From NCBI GenBank assembly GCA_001692895.1, contig KV748208.1, positions 620,001 through 684,000 of the forward strand: DNA of 64,000 nt. The letters are read 5' to 3'. The translations under genes were made by a program, and so were the position numbers. Positions 1 to 12,130 of the stretch are shown piece after piece; within the stretch, counting starts at the first letter, position 1, and the number at the start of each line of letters is the position of its first letter. Source of the stretch: Cenococcum geophilum 1.58. Its lineage: Eukaryota > Ascomycota > Dothideomycetes > Gloniales > Gloniaceae. The notes under the pieces are model-generated. The model saw nothing but the letters and a program-made list of their open reading frames with translations, was not told where the DNA came from and made no database searches.

Positions 1-1293
1 TCATCAATTAATTACACCACCACAACGGTTCGTAACTATATTTCTAATGGTATAGACCTTGTATAGCCTACTCAGTATCCTACTTCCAAAAGTCGGGTCA
101 CGAAAAAGCCACCGTCAGCCCCCGGACTCTACCCTCCCCTGAGGCCTTGGTTATCTGGCGGAACGATTGACCGCCTGCATATGCAGCTTCCTGATTGGTG
201 TGCACGGTGCACACTCCAAGGACGCGTTTATCAATACAAGCGATAAAAAATTCAAACGATTAATCTCAACATATGAACAACTACAACAATCCGAGAACCT
301 AAAACCGTCATCAGCCAAGGTAGTATTACGGAGAATGGCCGATTACCTGGAGATTGTTAAATATACTGCCGCATTGCTTCGGCCTTGAAAAAAGGTAGTA
401 GATAGTCAGGGATGAGAACTCCGTTCTATTGAAGGAGGCTCTTGAGCGTCAACATATACAGTCAAAAGAAGGCGGTCAAGATACCCCTAGTCTATACCCA
501 CATAGGCAACAGGACGACGATCGCAATTAGCGTGTCGTTCGAGTGAAGGTCCGCAATTATTGCTCGCTTAAAGGAAACCCAAATGGAAAAATGAGAATGT
601 TCAGCATGCGGAATATTCTAATAAACCATGCTAATAGAATGAACACGAATGGAATGCTTGCTGAAGTTACGGTGTTATCCTTTTAATGAATGTCATTTGG
701 GTATGAGCAACACTGGATGTGGAGTGCCTGCAAAACCAAGTCCATTATGATAGGGTGGCAAAGGAGAATCAAGACCTATGATCAAGTCAAATACGTTTAG
801 GCATACCAAGAGAATGTGTATACGACGTATTATTTCATTGTTACTTAGCCAATCCTTTGTGCGACGTATACCTGGAACCTCATGCAGATCACTAGCACAC
901 GGCGAATGGCTTAGAACAGGATTTATGAAGCCAGATCGCACAATTGTCAGAAAAAAACCCCCATTCAACAGCGTTCCGTTACCCCTAATACCTACGAGGT
1001 TATCGGCCACTTTCATTGATATCTACAGTGCCGATCTGTAGTCCTTAATCATTTCATACCCACTGAATAGCCGTGTCGAATGCGGAAAAACCGCGATACA
1101 AAAGAAGATATCTACCGGGATGATGCAAAACATCTACAAAATGTATAAAAAGAAAAGTGCCATGCCAATGCCACAACGCATGCTTTAGGACGTCGCAATA
1201 ACGGCCAAAAACCTGTTCATGTCGAGAGGTAAGGCTGCACCCAAGTAGGGCACGAAGAAGTGAAAATATTCAATGAATGACTGGGGTGTCATT
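1..1293. other. No convincing gene; 3' side of the ferric reductase
   Basis: Only short open frames (73-107 codons) on both strands, none with recognisable motifs or splice-linked continuations. Composition is moderately AT-rich. I see nothing I would annotate here; a small lineage-specific gene or decayed sequence cannot be excluded. Confidence 0.5.
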
Positions 1294-3126
1294 TCAATAC
1301 GTAAAGGCCTCCTCGATGAAGTCAACGCAGCCTACATCTACTCTCTTCCTTACGGCTACGCGCACACTATCAGCGAAGCCCCCGGCACCACAAACAGTGA
1401 CGGCAACGGCACCCTCACGTTCAGCAATCTCACGGTCGAGTATCGTCTGTATCGGGCAGCGACCAGGAAACATCATGACAGTCTCGCTCGGGCTACGGAT
1501 CTCGAAAGTGCTTCGTGGCTTTGTGATGAAGAGCATGATCCGAAGTACGTCTTTGCGGTGTGGTAAAGCAAGAATCTCGTCCATCCAAGGCTTGACCCAT
1601 TCTAGGCACTGTGTTTCGGTGATTGACCAGACCAGGACTACTTTGCGAGCGGCAACGGTGCCATTGGCGTAGCCTGTGACGAGTTCGCGAATGAAGGAGA
1701 CCTGGTGAGTTATCCCAACACCTGCGGCAAAGAGGACAATGGTGCCATAGGAGGCAAGAGAATCATGGCCGCCATAAGGGCCCTCGACGGCGCCCCAGGT
1801 GGTGAATGTGCTCTCTGGAGAAGCGCAGGCACGGTCGTAGAGCTTACGGGTCATGCCTGTCCTAGCACGCACAATGAGGGAGAGGGTGTTGCTTCTTGGT
1901 CGTAGACTGAGTGTATCCATGTCCTTCTCTGTCATAGGCAGCCCCGCATCCTGGGGTAAGGAATGCTTCAATGCTGTGCTCCACGCAACTGAGAAAGGGT
2001 GTGAAGCCCACAGAGAGATAGTTGGAAGGTATACGTGCACGTGACAGCCAGGACGAGGACGCCACGGTCGAACCATGTCGAAAGTAACTCGACAGGCTTC
2101 CCCAGTAAGGGCTTCCACTTTGACACGAGTGACTCGGCGGGTTGAAACGTTGTAGAAGAAAATACGGGCGACCCTGAAGAACCATTCCATTCCCCAGAGA
2201 GTGAATACAATCTTAATCCATGGGAGTTGCGGAAGGTGATGAGTATCAATGTGAACGTACACGCCAATCAGAGCGACCATGGCTGCGATCCGGTGGATGT
2301 TGAGAAAGGTCTCGTAGAAGGAATGCCGGATAGGTGCTGAAGCTTGGATGGCAATGAATATGAAAACAACTGTTGCCACCATGCCCCATTGATACGATGC
2401 TTCCATCTCCAATAGATGAGCCACTCCTTGCCACTTCCCATCGTGGTAGGTATTAACAAGCCATGCGAGAGTGTGGATAACTGACTCGATAATAACCAAC
2501 CTTGCAGCCCATCGGTGAAGGAGGTTGAAGGAATCATAGCTGACTTTTAAGAGGGGAATCAAGGGATTGTTTCGTAACGCAAATAAAACCGTTGGAATCA
2601 AGTTCAGAGCTGCTAAACTTCCGCTTCGGCCTCTCAATGCAGCCACAACAGACTCCCCCACGGGTATATTCCAAGGCAGAACCAGACAGTAGGCAATATT
2701 GCTCATAACATACACGACTAGCAACAAAGTGTGAAAGCGAGAAGGTAGTGTGCCGTTAGTGATCGCGGAGGACAGTTGAAAAGGGCGGTTGTGGCGGTGT
2801 TTCCATAGAGGGGCTAACAATAGATGTTTCTTCAGCGCAGGCCACCACTGCGTCTGGTTATTTGCCCAAAACGCTTGCCGGTCCGGATTTCCCACTGCGG
2901 CCATATGGCGGAGATGTGCAAGAAACATTTTGGTGAGCCGAAGGATAAGTGCGAGAATGCATATTGTGCCAAAGCAGATAACTAAAACGTTGACCCAAAG
3001 ATAGTTTCCGTGCTGGTCGACGCCTGCTAATCCATGTGAATATGCAAATGGGTCTTTATCTGTAATATCGGAAAGGATGCTGCGCGCCTGGACATTGATC
3101 CGTGAGGTAGTTCTAGAGGCTGTCAT
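1294..3126 (-). CDS. Ferric reductase (FRE/NOX-like transmembrane metalloreductase)
   Basis: Single-exon 610-aa membrane flavocytochrome that should move electrons from NADPH through FAD and two hemes to ferric iron (or copper) outside the cell or in the vacuole lumen. Visible: hydrophobic segments near residues 43-68, 131-151, 172-183, 207-224, 248-262 and 281-294; two heme-ligand pairs, His204/His218 and His278/His292, each spaced 14 residues as the family requires; the FAD motif HPFSVAW at 376-382; a GPYGG nucleotide-binding loop; and a C-terminal CGAGGFADSVR segment typical of the NADPH-binding lobe. No frame break. Length is normal for fungal ferric reductases. I see no signal peptide before the first membrane segment. 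Superoxide-generating NADPH oxidases share this fold, but the organisation fits ferric reductase better. The specific metal is inference. Confidence 0.92.
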   Translation of the reverse strand: MTASRTTSRINVQARSILSDITDKDPFAYSHGLAGVDQHGNYLWVNVLVICFGTICILALILRLTKMFLAHLRHMAAVGNPDRQAFWANNQTQWWPALKKHLLLAPLWKHRHNRPFQLSSAITNGTLPSRFHTLLLVVYVMSNIAYCLVLPWNIPVGESVVAALRGRSGSLAALNLIPTVLFALRNNPLIPLLKVSYDSFNLLHRWAARLVIIESVIHTLAWLVNTYHDGKWQGVAHLLEMEASYQWGMVATVVFIFIAIQASAPIRHSFYETFLNIHRIAAMVALIGVYVHIDTHHLPQLPWIKIVFTLWGMEWFFRVARIFFYNVSTRRVTRVKVEALTGEACRVTFDMVRPWRPRPGCHVHVYLPTISLWASHPFSVAWSTALKHSLPQDAGLPMTEKDMDTLSLRPRSNTLSLIVRARTGMTRKLYDRACASPESTFTTWGAVEGPYGGHDSLASYGTIVLFAAGVGITHQVSFIRELVTGYANGTVAARKVVLVWSITETQCLEWVKPWMDEILALPHRKDVLRIMLFITKPRSTFEIRSPSETVMMFPGRCPIQTILDREIAEREGAVAVTVCGAGGFADSVRVAVRKRVDVGCVDFIEEAFTY

Positions 3127-4416
3127 TTCGCGCTCCGCCCGCCGGGAGTGGAAGTGAAGAATCGATGATAGCTGTATGGCAGTTGATACCGCTATAATGA
3201 ATGACTGGTGTACTTATGATATTTGCGGTAACGAGTCCAGGTGTGAGTTCCTGGAATTGTAGGAAATTAATCGAGGGCCGAAAGATGGGATAAGCACTCC
3301 TGAGCGCTTGGTATTGAAAAGGCTCGAAAGGTTTGGAAAACGACGAGGGGGGGAGGTCAACAGGGATTTCTAGATATATAAATCTCGGTTCGTTGGTGTT
3401 GTGGCGTTGGAATGAATGAAGCGTCTCGCGAGACAAAGAGAGAACAATGAATTGTCACCGCGGTAGCATGACAATGTCTTTGTGTGAATCGGAGACTGCT
3501 TCTTTAGTGATCTGAGGAGCGTGATGGGGTATAATGCAATGTACAATGCTGGGGACAGTGTGGATGCTGGAGAGAGCCAAGTCCGATAGAAGCAGTCGAT
3601 GCTTTGTAGTGAAAGGTGCCGCAAAAAGATGCAGAATACAAGCCGGCCAAGCAGCTCTAGTGTTTATGCGATTCAAGTGAATGTTCAAACACTGGATCCA
3701 AGCCAGTGGTGAATAGCTCCAATCGGACGATCGCAGGAAGAAAGGGCCCGGGGTGAAAGAAAAAAAGTTCAGAAACGACAGTGAGGTTTCGAAACAAGAG
3801 AAGGACGGTGATACAAGCACCGGGGACGACCTCTACAGAGGGAGAGGCCACTGATGTAACTCTTTGAAAGCTGCGCTCACCGAGGGGTTCGTAATTAGTC
3901 GGCAGCCAATCAGCCGATAAGAACGCCGCAAATCTCAAGTTCAAAACTGCCCAGACCAGCCACAAATCCGGCCAACGACAGCCTATCGACGCCAGCTGGA
4001 CCCCATTGCCCTCAACCGGGAAGAGCGTGTCCACAACCGCTTGGGCGGTGTCACTCTTCGCTCATGCACAGATCATAGATCCTTGCTCCCAATCCAAGGG
4101 CCAAAGCCTTTGTTCGTTGGACGCCGGCTCTCGAATGTTGGCGCTTCCCCCAAAACCTCGGTTGTTTCATGTCCCGCTATGATAGACGGCGCGAGAGGGC
4201 ACCCGTTTGCAAACACACCGTTTCGTGAAACATCGACGATTCGGAAATGCCCGTGTGGATGCCGTCTCGCCTCTGCTTATTTGACGCCCCTATTGGGATT
4301 CCTGCGATTACGCTTTCAAGCTCACCTCGGGCCGACTTCCATCTCAACTTGGAAGTTGCCCCTGCACCCGACAGCTAAGACTTTTCGAAACATGAAACTT
4401 CGCGTCCCACTATCAT
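3127..4416. other. Intergenic region upstream of the ferric reductase
   Basis: Contains the presumed promoter of the leftward ferric reductase. Several 80-125-codon frames overlap on both strands, but none has a family motif or plausible splicing. A TGATAG (a GATA-factor type site) lies near 3163; a single such site is not evidence of iron regulation. No gene supported. Confidence 0.5.
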
Positions 4417-4680
4417 AGGTAACGTATCAGCCACCCGAACGAGCCAGCCACCCGAGCCACCCAAAATTACACCAAAATCAGCTATCTTTATACATTAATA
4501 ACTCTACCATCACTTAATATATAATTTTAAAATTTCAAACATATATACTTATACACTTATACTACTAATATAACAACCCTTTTAAGTGTAATTATTTATT
4601 AGGTGGTAGTAGAGTTATTAATATATAAAGATAGCTGATTTTGGTGCAATTTCGGGTGGCTCGCTTGGGTGGCGTTACCT
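4417..4680. mobile_element. MITE-like element with long terminal inverted repeats
   Basis: A 264-bp segment whose two ends are inverted copies of each other over roughly 80-90 bp. It begins AGGTAACG and ends CGTTACCT. The inner parts of both arms share ACCAAAATCAGCTATCTTTATA and then TTAATAACTCTA. The unpaired centre (about 4505-4605) is very AT-rich and non-coding. Small size, no coding capacity and long arms fit a miniature inverted-repeat element (or a fold-back element). I could not see an unambiguous target-site duplication. The family cannot be named from this window. Confidence 0.8.
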
Positions 4681-5298
4681 TCCAGGCACCACCATGAGCC
4701 AAGACCCGAACCTGCATCTGGCCGTTCCACCCTTGCGGCGATCCTTTTGCCTTTCCAGCTTTCTGCTTCGCGCGAAATCCGCTAGCACGATAAGTCGTTG
4801 TGGTGCCAATATATTATGGTGTCGAGGTGGATAGTATATCGAACGCGTTACTGTCTTGTCTCATACCTCAGCAAAATCTACCTCAACAATTCGATTTGTG
4901 ACGTTCCCTAAGAAATGGTGAATAGAGGTCTCAATTTCCACCAGTAACTCGATGGAGTCCATGACATCAGCGAATTTTCGACTCGTCAAACTGGTCCATG
5001 TTTTGTGGCACAATTCACATCCGGCGCAAGTTCCGACTGTTGTACAAATGACCGTGTTTGTGACGCCGAACAAGGAATGTAACATCAAGATGCAAGTATT
5101 GCGGCTTGATGATAGCCAGGCATATACCGCAAAGCTCAGTAGAGAAATTTAGAGCATGTTATCACGCACGAGTCGTATGAACCAAGTAGTTTCCAAATAT
5201 AGTCTCATTAATGCACTGCGTCGCCACCAAAATATACCTCTTATCCTTTGTTCCAATCTCATCTCACGGGAACAGATACCAGCTATGCGAAAATGCGA
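4681..5298. other. Intergenic region, no gene seen
   Basis: Lies between the MITE-like element and the 3' end of the CPS1/Dip2-like gene. Two overlapping small frames (about 66 and 75 codons, opposite strands, around 4861-5152) show no motif. The last part should be the 3' UTR of the leftward gene. Confidence 0.45.
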
Positions 5299-8200
5299 TC
5301 AATAAAATCGTCCCATGGACTCAGGCCCATCCCCTGCAAAGTTCATCTGCATAATTGCCTCTCGCGGCCACTCGTCTTCACTGTCCTCAGCCATTGATGT
5401 GCGGTTAGCAACTCTCAGGCCACCCCTTGACTGTTGCTGGGAGGGCAGTGGCCGTCGGTCACTCTCATGCAACGACTTCTCACCCCCTACGACCGTTGAC
5501 GGCAGATTCAGGAATGGTTTATTTCCGTAGCTGGGCCGAGGGGGTGCGGCATCCGGATCTTGACTGAGTGGTTGTGGAGGAGATCCTGTTCCGATTCCAG
5601 AGTTTCCATCCTGTTGGTTATGGCAATCTTGGCTGTCGTCATCAAATACACTCCTAACATTTATCGGTGAGTATGGTAGTGCGCCATCATTTCTCATCTG
5701 AATAGGGAATTCTCTGCGCGCTTCGGTGGGCGTATCATCACTGCCCCTTTCCCTCTCGTCCCGCATCGATTCCGTCACCAGTTCAGGAATAGAATTCGCG
5801 TAATCTTGTGCCGGCATTTCAGAGATACCAGTGGGGAGGGATATGTGCATCTGCATTGGCGTTTGCTGCATTCGGAGGGTTTGCATCTGGTTTGTCAGTC
5901 CTGGCATGCTACCTTCTCTCTTTAAGCTTCCCTTCACGCTTCCCGGTCTCGGCCCGCTATTCCTGAAAGTTCCAGTACTTGTTCTTCCCCCACTGACACC
6001 CATACCGGGCTCTGCTACCTCGGTGATTTGACTATCGGCGCCCTCGGGATCCCGGATGCTAAATTGGGCGATCGTACGCATTTTGCGAGTGACCCAACCC
6101 GCAAGAATCTTTCCTCGCTGCTTTTCGCCGAGCCGAGAACGATGGAAATCGCCTTTGCTAACAAAGGCCACTATATCAGTGACCAGGTGATGCTCGTTGA
6201 GAACAGCGTTAACTATTACGGGCACAATGGATGCTAAGAAGTTTTTGCGAAATATTTCGACAATGACGACAATGAGCCCGCCCGCTTGGAAGACAGCACT
6301 ACGACCAGATATCAGTTAAAATTAACTTTAGTCCAAAATCAAGACAAGAGAGCAAGGGCATCTAGGCACGATACGATATAATGAGGAGAAATACATACCA
6401 ACCACCTGGAACTATATTTCGATGGCATCGTTCAACAGAATTCTCGATATCCACAGAAAAGTGACAGAGGCCGTTAACCTCAAAAGTGTCTCCCACACTG
6501 CCCAAAACAAAGAGAATCTGCATCTCAACCTGTGCGCCTCCTGCGCCTATAGGCCTGCTGACATTGTGTAAGAAGCCGAGATCGCCGGTTCGTACATAGT
6601 GAACATTTGGATCGCCGTCCACTGTTCTCCCGTTGAATCTTTCAGCATCTAAAAGCTCCTTTGAACCATAGAAACTATGAGCGTTGGCTTCGGACTGAAC
6701 CCAGATTTCTCCATACTCGCCTACGAGGCAAAGATGGTTCGTCTCAGGGTTGACAATCGCAATTTGCGTGCTCACGGGTACCATGCCAGAATCTTGAACA
6801 AGGAGTGCGAAAGGTTCGGTATCAGGATCAACTGGTATAACTAAACCACGCCGTAACGCGTTCATATCAAGCCAGAGCTCGATTGGTTCGATGCACATGT
6901 ACGAGCGTGAAGCTACCATTGGGTTTAGAACATGTGAGTAAATAGTGTTAATGGCAGTTCGGTCAAGACCCGCTCCTGCAAAGTGCAAGCGAACCTTCTG
7001 GTCTGTAAAAGTAAGCTTGAGAGGGACTTTTTTTCAGTTTCGCTGAAATACTTACAGACATCAACTCGAGGTCTTCCGTCTGTCGCGATCATAAGGTTTT
7101 TGAGTTCGTGGAGCGTCGTTGCTTTACCGGCTCCATGGGCCATACCATGGTCCAGCATCTGACTAGTAGCATATGTGTCTTTGATCTTATATCTAGAGAG
7201 CGTCTGGAAAAGTATGTTGGGGTTTTGAGCAAAATCGACCGGGGATACAAGATACGTGGGTGCGGCTAGTGCTGATCAGTCTGATAGAACTCATCAACTA
7301 ATACAGATTACACACCTAGAAATATTCCCATCACGCAAGTATAAATAAAACCTAATCCTACAGTACTTCTAACACAACCGAGGACGGGCCTTGTGCTCGT
7401 CATCTGGCAAGTCTCCTTTTGAACCTTGCACAGCGCCATAATAGTGTCATGGCCCAATTGGACAGCAATCCGTCTTTGATCCGGTGTCCAGTAAGTCCAG
7501 ATTAGAACAGGATATCCAGGCTGCACCCAAGCAGGCCGAATGGTTAAGCCCAATTCCCGACAGCCATTCGACTGCTTCGGCGGTTTGGTGGTGTTGTAAG
7601 TATTGGGAATTGTAACTCTTAGAATCAAAGCCGACTGCTTTAGATGCTGAGAGACCGTCTTAACTTTAAGCAAGTGGTCTACGTCAGTATTCACAAGGAT
7701 CGCCTTGACTCTAAAATCTGCAATCATATGAAGCAAAGCTGGGGCGTCCTCGTTCAGGCGGTTCTGGTCAACGGGCGCCATCGGAATTGCTATGGCCCCT
7801 AAACAGAAGCAAGCGTGGACAGCGAAGACAAAATCTTCTGAATGTGTGTACATTAGGAGGAGATGGTCACCAGGTTGAATCTTAACCTTATTTTTGAGAT
7901 ACATGGCCACCGCAGCAACTTTGAGATCGAACTTTTTCCAGTTGACGCCCTTTCCTTCTCTGCCTCGACCGTCAATGGTGCAATAAGAGAGCTCTTCTGC
8001 CTGCCGTGAAACTCGCCATTGCATAAGATCGTGAATATTGGAGAACTGATTTAAGGGTGTAGAGGTGCGATCATCGATGACAACCTCCCGATAATCCACA
8101 CCAGAGTACTGTTTGTCCTGCATCATCAAAAGATTTTGCCGCGCTAGTGAGGCCATGGGAGACCAGATGCCACCGGCAGGATCATCCCCAAGTGGAAGAT

Positions 8201-11200
8201 TTTGCACTGCCCTCTCTACGCCAAATTTGACGTGGACACATGGTAACGACCCGTTATCAAATTCTTTTCGACAAAGCATGTTGCCAATTTCTCTCCTGCC
8301 GTTCTTAAATACCCTTGGTAGGGTATTCGGAGCTGTGATCATGACACAATAGACACGTAAATGATGCTCCTGGTACAGAACCTCCATGCACCGTTCGGAG
8401 AGGGAATCGAGGAACGGTATATCCAGCTGCCGCGGTGGACCTCCAGGGTTCGTCGGAGCTGTTGAAGCCGCCTGGGTTTCTATTAGAATGATTGGTAAAT
8501 ACTCTCCATTCACCTGCGAGTCAAAAGCGGAACTGCTGAAGCATTAGCTATGCAAAGACTGAGAAGCATCTCACTACCTACCAATCGTATATTTTCGGGA
8601 CAGTTTTCATGATACTGACCACCAGGTGTTGGACAAAGAAGTAACGGTGTTCCGCTTCTTGTACGCCGTGTTCAACCCATTCTACTCTTTGTCGGATACG
8701 ATCTTCATAAAGACCAAGCACAAATATCTTGCCTTCAATAATGCAGCCAAGAAGACCAGTTCGAAGGAATTCTAGTTTAATAAGAACCGGCGTGGGATTA
8801 CTTTCTACAAACCTATAAGGTTTTGCATGGAATATGCTTTCAGTGAGCTTGGGCAATGCCCAAAAGCCTCCAGACAAAGAAGGCGAATCAACCCATATCT
8901 CACCAATCGTGTATGGCGAACACAAGAGATTGGTCTCTGGGTCGACTAGAGCAAGCGTTGCATCTGGGATAGGATATCCAAACGCTCCTACCCTAAGCGT
9001 CCCGGCTTCATTCGCGCGTTTTCTTGCCTCATCGCCCATGGCGAGGACCACAACCTCATTCGTCTTAAGAGCTTCTTTGTCCAGAAGGGCCTCGGTTAAC
9101 TCCGTACGGCTCTTTTTCTGATCGGTCTTCTTCGTGGTTCCACCTCCGATCAAGCTGGCATAGCCGTTTGAAGCTCCATTATCGAAAGCTTCGGCCATTT
9201 TATCATCAGTCTCTTCTTCAAGATCATCCATGCTCAATGGGCAACCCATTCGTTCTTCACCGCTGAGCCAATCTCTTACAGAAACAATCATGCCACCGTG
9301 TTCCGGTAGGCACAACATTGGCGCGACAAGTTGTCTGGCTCGCGGGTTTCGCATTGGACGCAGCCACCGATCTGCTAGAATCTCGTGGAACTCACAGTCG
9401 ACTGTTAAGGTATCAATTAAGCATATCTTGACAGACGCGAAGTTTGGTTCCACATTTTTCTTGAAATTTCTTGTGGCCATGGGATCTTGCTGATAATTGT
9501 ACGCTGCGCGCTTGAGTCCAGGATAATCCGCAACCATTATTGTGGTTTTATACTTGGAGATCAGGTGTGCATATAAACCTGGTGTGTCTACTGTCCGAGA
9601 CTCTAGCCAGACCATTGTGTGACCCCCATAGACACCAAAGAGCACTCCTAGTATCATGCCTGCACCCTCACGAGGGTCTAGGTAACTGAGGATAACTTCG
9701 CCTGCTCCACTTTTTGGGGTCCCGGCTACAAAATTCCCATTTCTATCTCGCAGTCCGGGGTGGAAAGTGTCGACGCTTTCAGCACCGGTTGGAATGGTGG
9801 AAACAATGGCACTCAAACAAGCCATTTGGTGCATAATTGTGCGGTGGCTCAAAACGACCCCTCTGTGATCACCCGTAGGCGCTCGAGAGAATTCAATATA
9901 AGCCAAATCAGGTACTTGTAGCGGCGGTGCTTCATCGTGCTTCTTCGGATGGTAGCTTCCAAACTCATTGGTCTTCCACCACTCAACGCCTGTGGGCCAT
10001 TTGAGCCTATTTTGGCTAATGTCGCGGTGGAAAGCTTTTAGGTTGTTGTCGGTCGTCAAAGCTAGATGCGCTTGGGTAGTTGTCAGTAAGAAACTAAGCT
10101 TCTGGTAATCGTCCACGCTGTTCATTGGCACAGCTACAACGCCAGCAATAAAACAACCCAACAATGCAACAGCAAACTCGATAATCTCTGTATCACGGTA
10201 GACTAACGCTACTCGATCACCGCGGTAAAGATTGCTCTTGTCTCTAATGACCTTGGCAACTTTTTCAGCTCGACTTGCTACCTTTTCCCAGGTGATTGAA
10301 GACGTTTCTTTACCTTTCGGATCCAGTATCCAGTATGCAGGCTGCCTAGGATTTGTTCGACCACGGTGGCGGAGCACAGCACCGATGTTGTCAAATTTTG
10401 ACATAGGCACGTGACCATTATGAGGGTCATAAACGGCAAATGGTAAATCTCGCGGCTCCAGCGGGAGCTGGCATTCGACAATAGCAGCCGAAGGAAGCTC
10501 ATTCTGTGAGAGCATCGGAGGAGGAATGGCCGCGGTCGGTGAAAAGGCGTCACCGGAAGAATACCGATTTGGACCACCATAACTATCTCGATTTTCCTGC
10601 ATCTGTTGACCTGCAAAATCCGAAAAATAACCTTGCTGAGAATCTAGCATCGTGCTTAATCTACTTGCATCCCCGGATGAGCCAATTCCACCAGGGGCAT
10701 GGTCATTGTAACCAGATTGAGCATCTGGCTTAAATGCATAGTCGGAATTAACCATTGTGCCATCTCTAGAATATGGGTATGTCTCGGGGGTTTCAGGCCT
10801 TGGCGGGAAAGACTCCCGTTCATATGAAGGTTGTCTCTGCATAGAATTGTTCCGCACACTTAGCTGCTTTTCTTGGAACCGTCCAATCTGGCTAGGAGGG
10901 TATGCCATGTACTCGCTTGAAACCCTCCCACTGTTCTGACCCGACATCTGGTATGGAGATTGGGATAGAGAGGTTTCGGTAGGTTGTTGATAATTGGATG
11001 GGTTTGCGGTAAGCGCGGCGAAAGATGCAGCGCGGGACCCATCATTCAGAGAATGATCGGTATCAGCGCTTCGTGTACGAAGATGTGTTTGAACCTGTCC
11101 TTCCTGGGCTGGGCCGAGATACTGCGACAGAAGGAGTGTGCGCCGCTTCTCATACCTTTGAAAGAGGTCCTGTGTGTCAGCACGAGCTCCGCAACTTTCA

Positions 11201-11433
11201 AGCATCCCATGTCCGGAACCAAGAGTGCGCGCGAATTGACTCAGCGGGGCGGGAGGAACGAAACATACCCTTTCCTTGTGATATCTCCCTCCTGTATCAC
11301 GCGCTCATGATTAGCACTGTGGGTGAACTGTGGGGTCCTGTGGAGGGGCAGTGGAAGGGAAAGAATAAACCACCTCCAGTTCATGTTCGAGCTCCTCCAG
11401 TTTTGCTCGCAATTCGGGGTTGGTCTCCGCCAT
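5299..11433 (-). CDS. CPS1/Dip2-like protein: DMAP1-binding domain plus two adenylate-forming domains
   Basis: Seven exons, all phases closing: 11433-11374, 11291-11269, 11155-8582, 8532-7316, 7265-7056, 7002-6399, 6298-5299 (5688 nt, 1895 aa). The start has a strong GGCCGCCATGG context. Residues 1 to about 40 read as a DMAP1-binding domain (ELEHELEEGDITRKGYEKRR across two introns). A low-complexity stretch (about 40-260) is followed by two acyl-CoA-synthetase-like domains (about 260-840 and 960-1560) and a Q/P/S-rich tail. The family includes fungal CPS1 (a reported virulence-associated factor in Cochliobolus), yeast Cmr2-type proteins, S. pombe mug62 and animal DIP2, linked to lipid homeostasis. 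The usual Ser/Thr/Gly-rich ATP loop is degenerate in both domains, so catalysis on ATP is uncertain. Exon 2 is only 23 nt. No frame damage over 5.7 kb of coding sequence. Confidence 0.93.
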
Positions 11434-12130
11434 GGCGGCCCGCGTATCAGCGTGAATATTTCGGCAGTAGTTGGCGGCGTGAAGCTATAGCTATCTCATG
11501 TACGTGTTGGCAGCGGTCTTGGGAAACATGTCAAGTCCGCGCCCACACGGGGAATGGTTATGGCAAGACGTTTGGCGACGAATATATACTCGAATGAGGC
11601 AAATAGATACCATAGAAAGTTATTGAGAGTATATAAGTTGGTTGTGTGAGAGAGCTGGTCACCCTTTTTGGCTGGTTAAGGTACCGTGGATTGCAAATGA
11701 CGTTGGGGAGCGGAAGCGACTAGATTTAGCCGCTGGCCCTCCATGCTCCAATGAATTTCCCTTTCAAATACTGATATAAACAGGTGTGAAAACATCATGG
11801 CGATACTAGGAGTGCTTCAACCCAATGTTACTACAGCATATGCTCGTAAAAAATATATAGTCTTGCCTCACGTACCTAAGGTTCGAGGGCAATTTAGAGA
11901 TGCAGCCCCTCTCGTGATGCCAAGCTTAACTTGCCTCGGTATCGGCACACGTTTCGAATACGGCAGCTCTTCCTTTTGCTTGCGGCCGAACGGCTTGTCC
12001 CTGGCAAACCGTCATAATCAGATGGCAGCCATACAGGACATATTTTCTATACTAATTCTTCCATTCTCCTTCCTCCTTAACTTTTTACTCTACATGTACC
12101 ACTTTTCTTTCGAATTACTTATACCACATT
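11434..12130. promoter_or_regulatory. Bidirectional intergenic region (CPS1/Dip2-like gene and thioesterase)
   Basis: The two flanking genes are transcribed divergently, so this 697-bp segment must hold both promoters. The thioesterase side (12040-12125) is pyrimidine-rich, as is common just upstream of fungal start codons. An open frame at 11797-12147 overlaps the thioesterase start and lacks any motif. No specific operator is recognised. Confidence 0.5.

Noticed and set aside
167-388. 73-codon plus-strand frame near the window start
   Set aside because: No motif, no leader features and no continuation; within chance expectation.
3150-3170. GATA-type site upstream of the ferric reductase as evidence of iron-dependent repression
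   Set aside because: A single 6-bp match is expected by chance; iron regulators of fungi usually need a longer or paired site.
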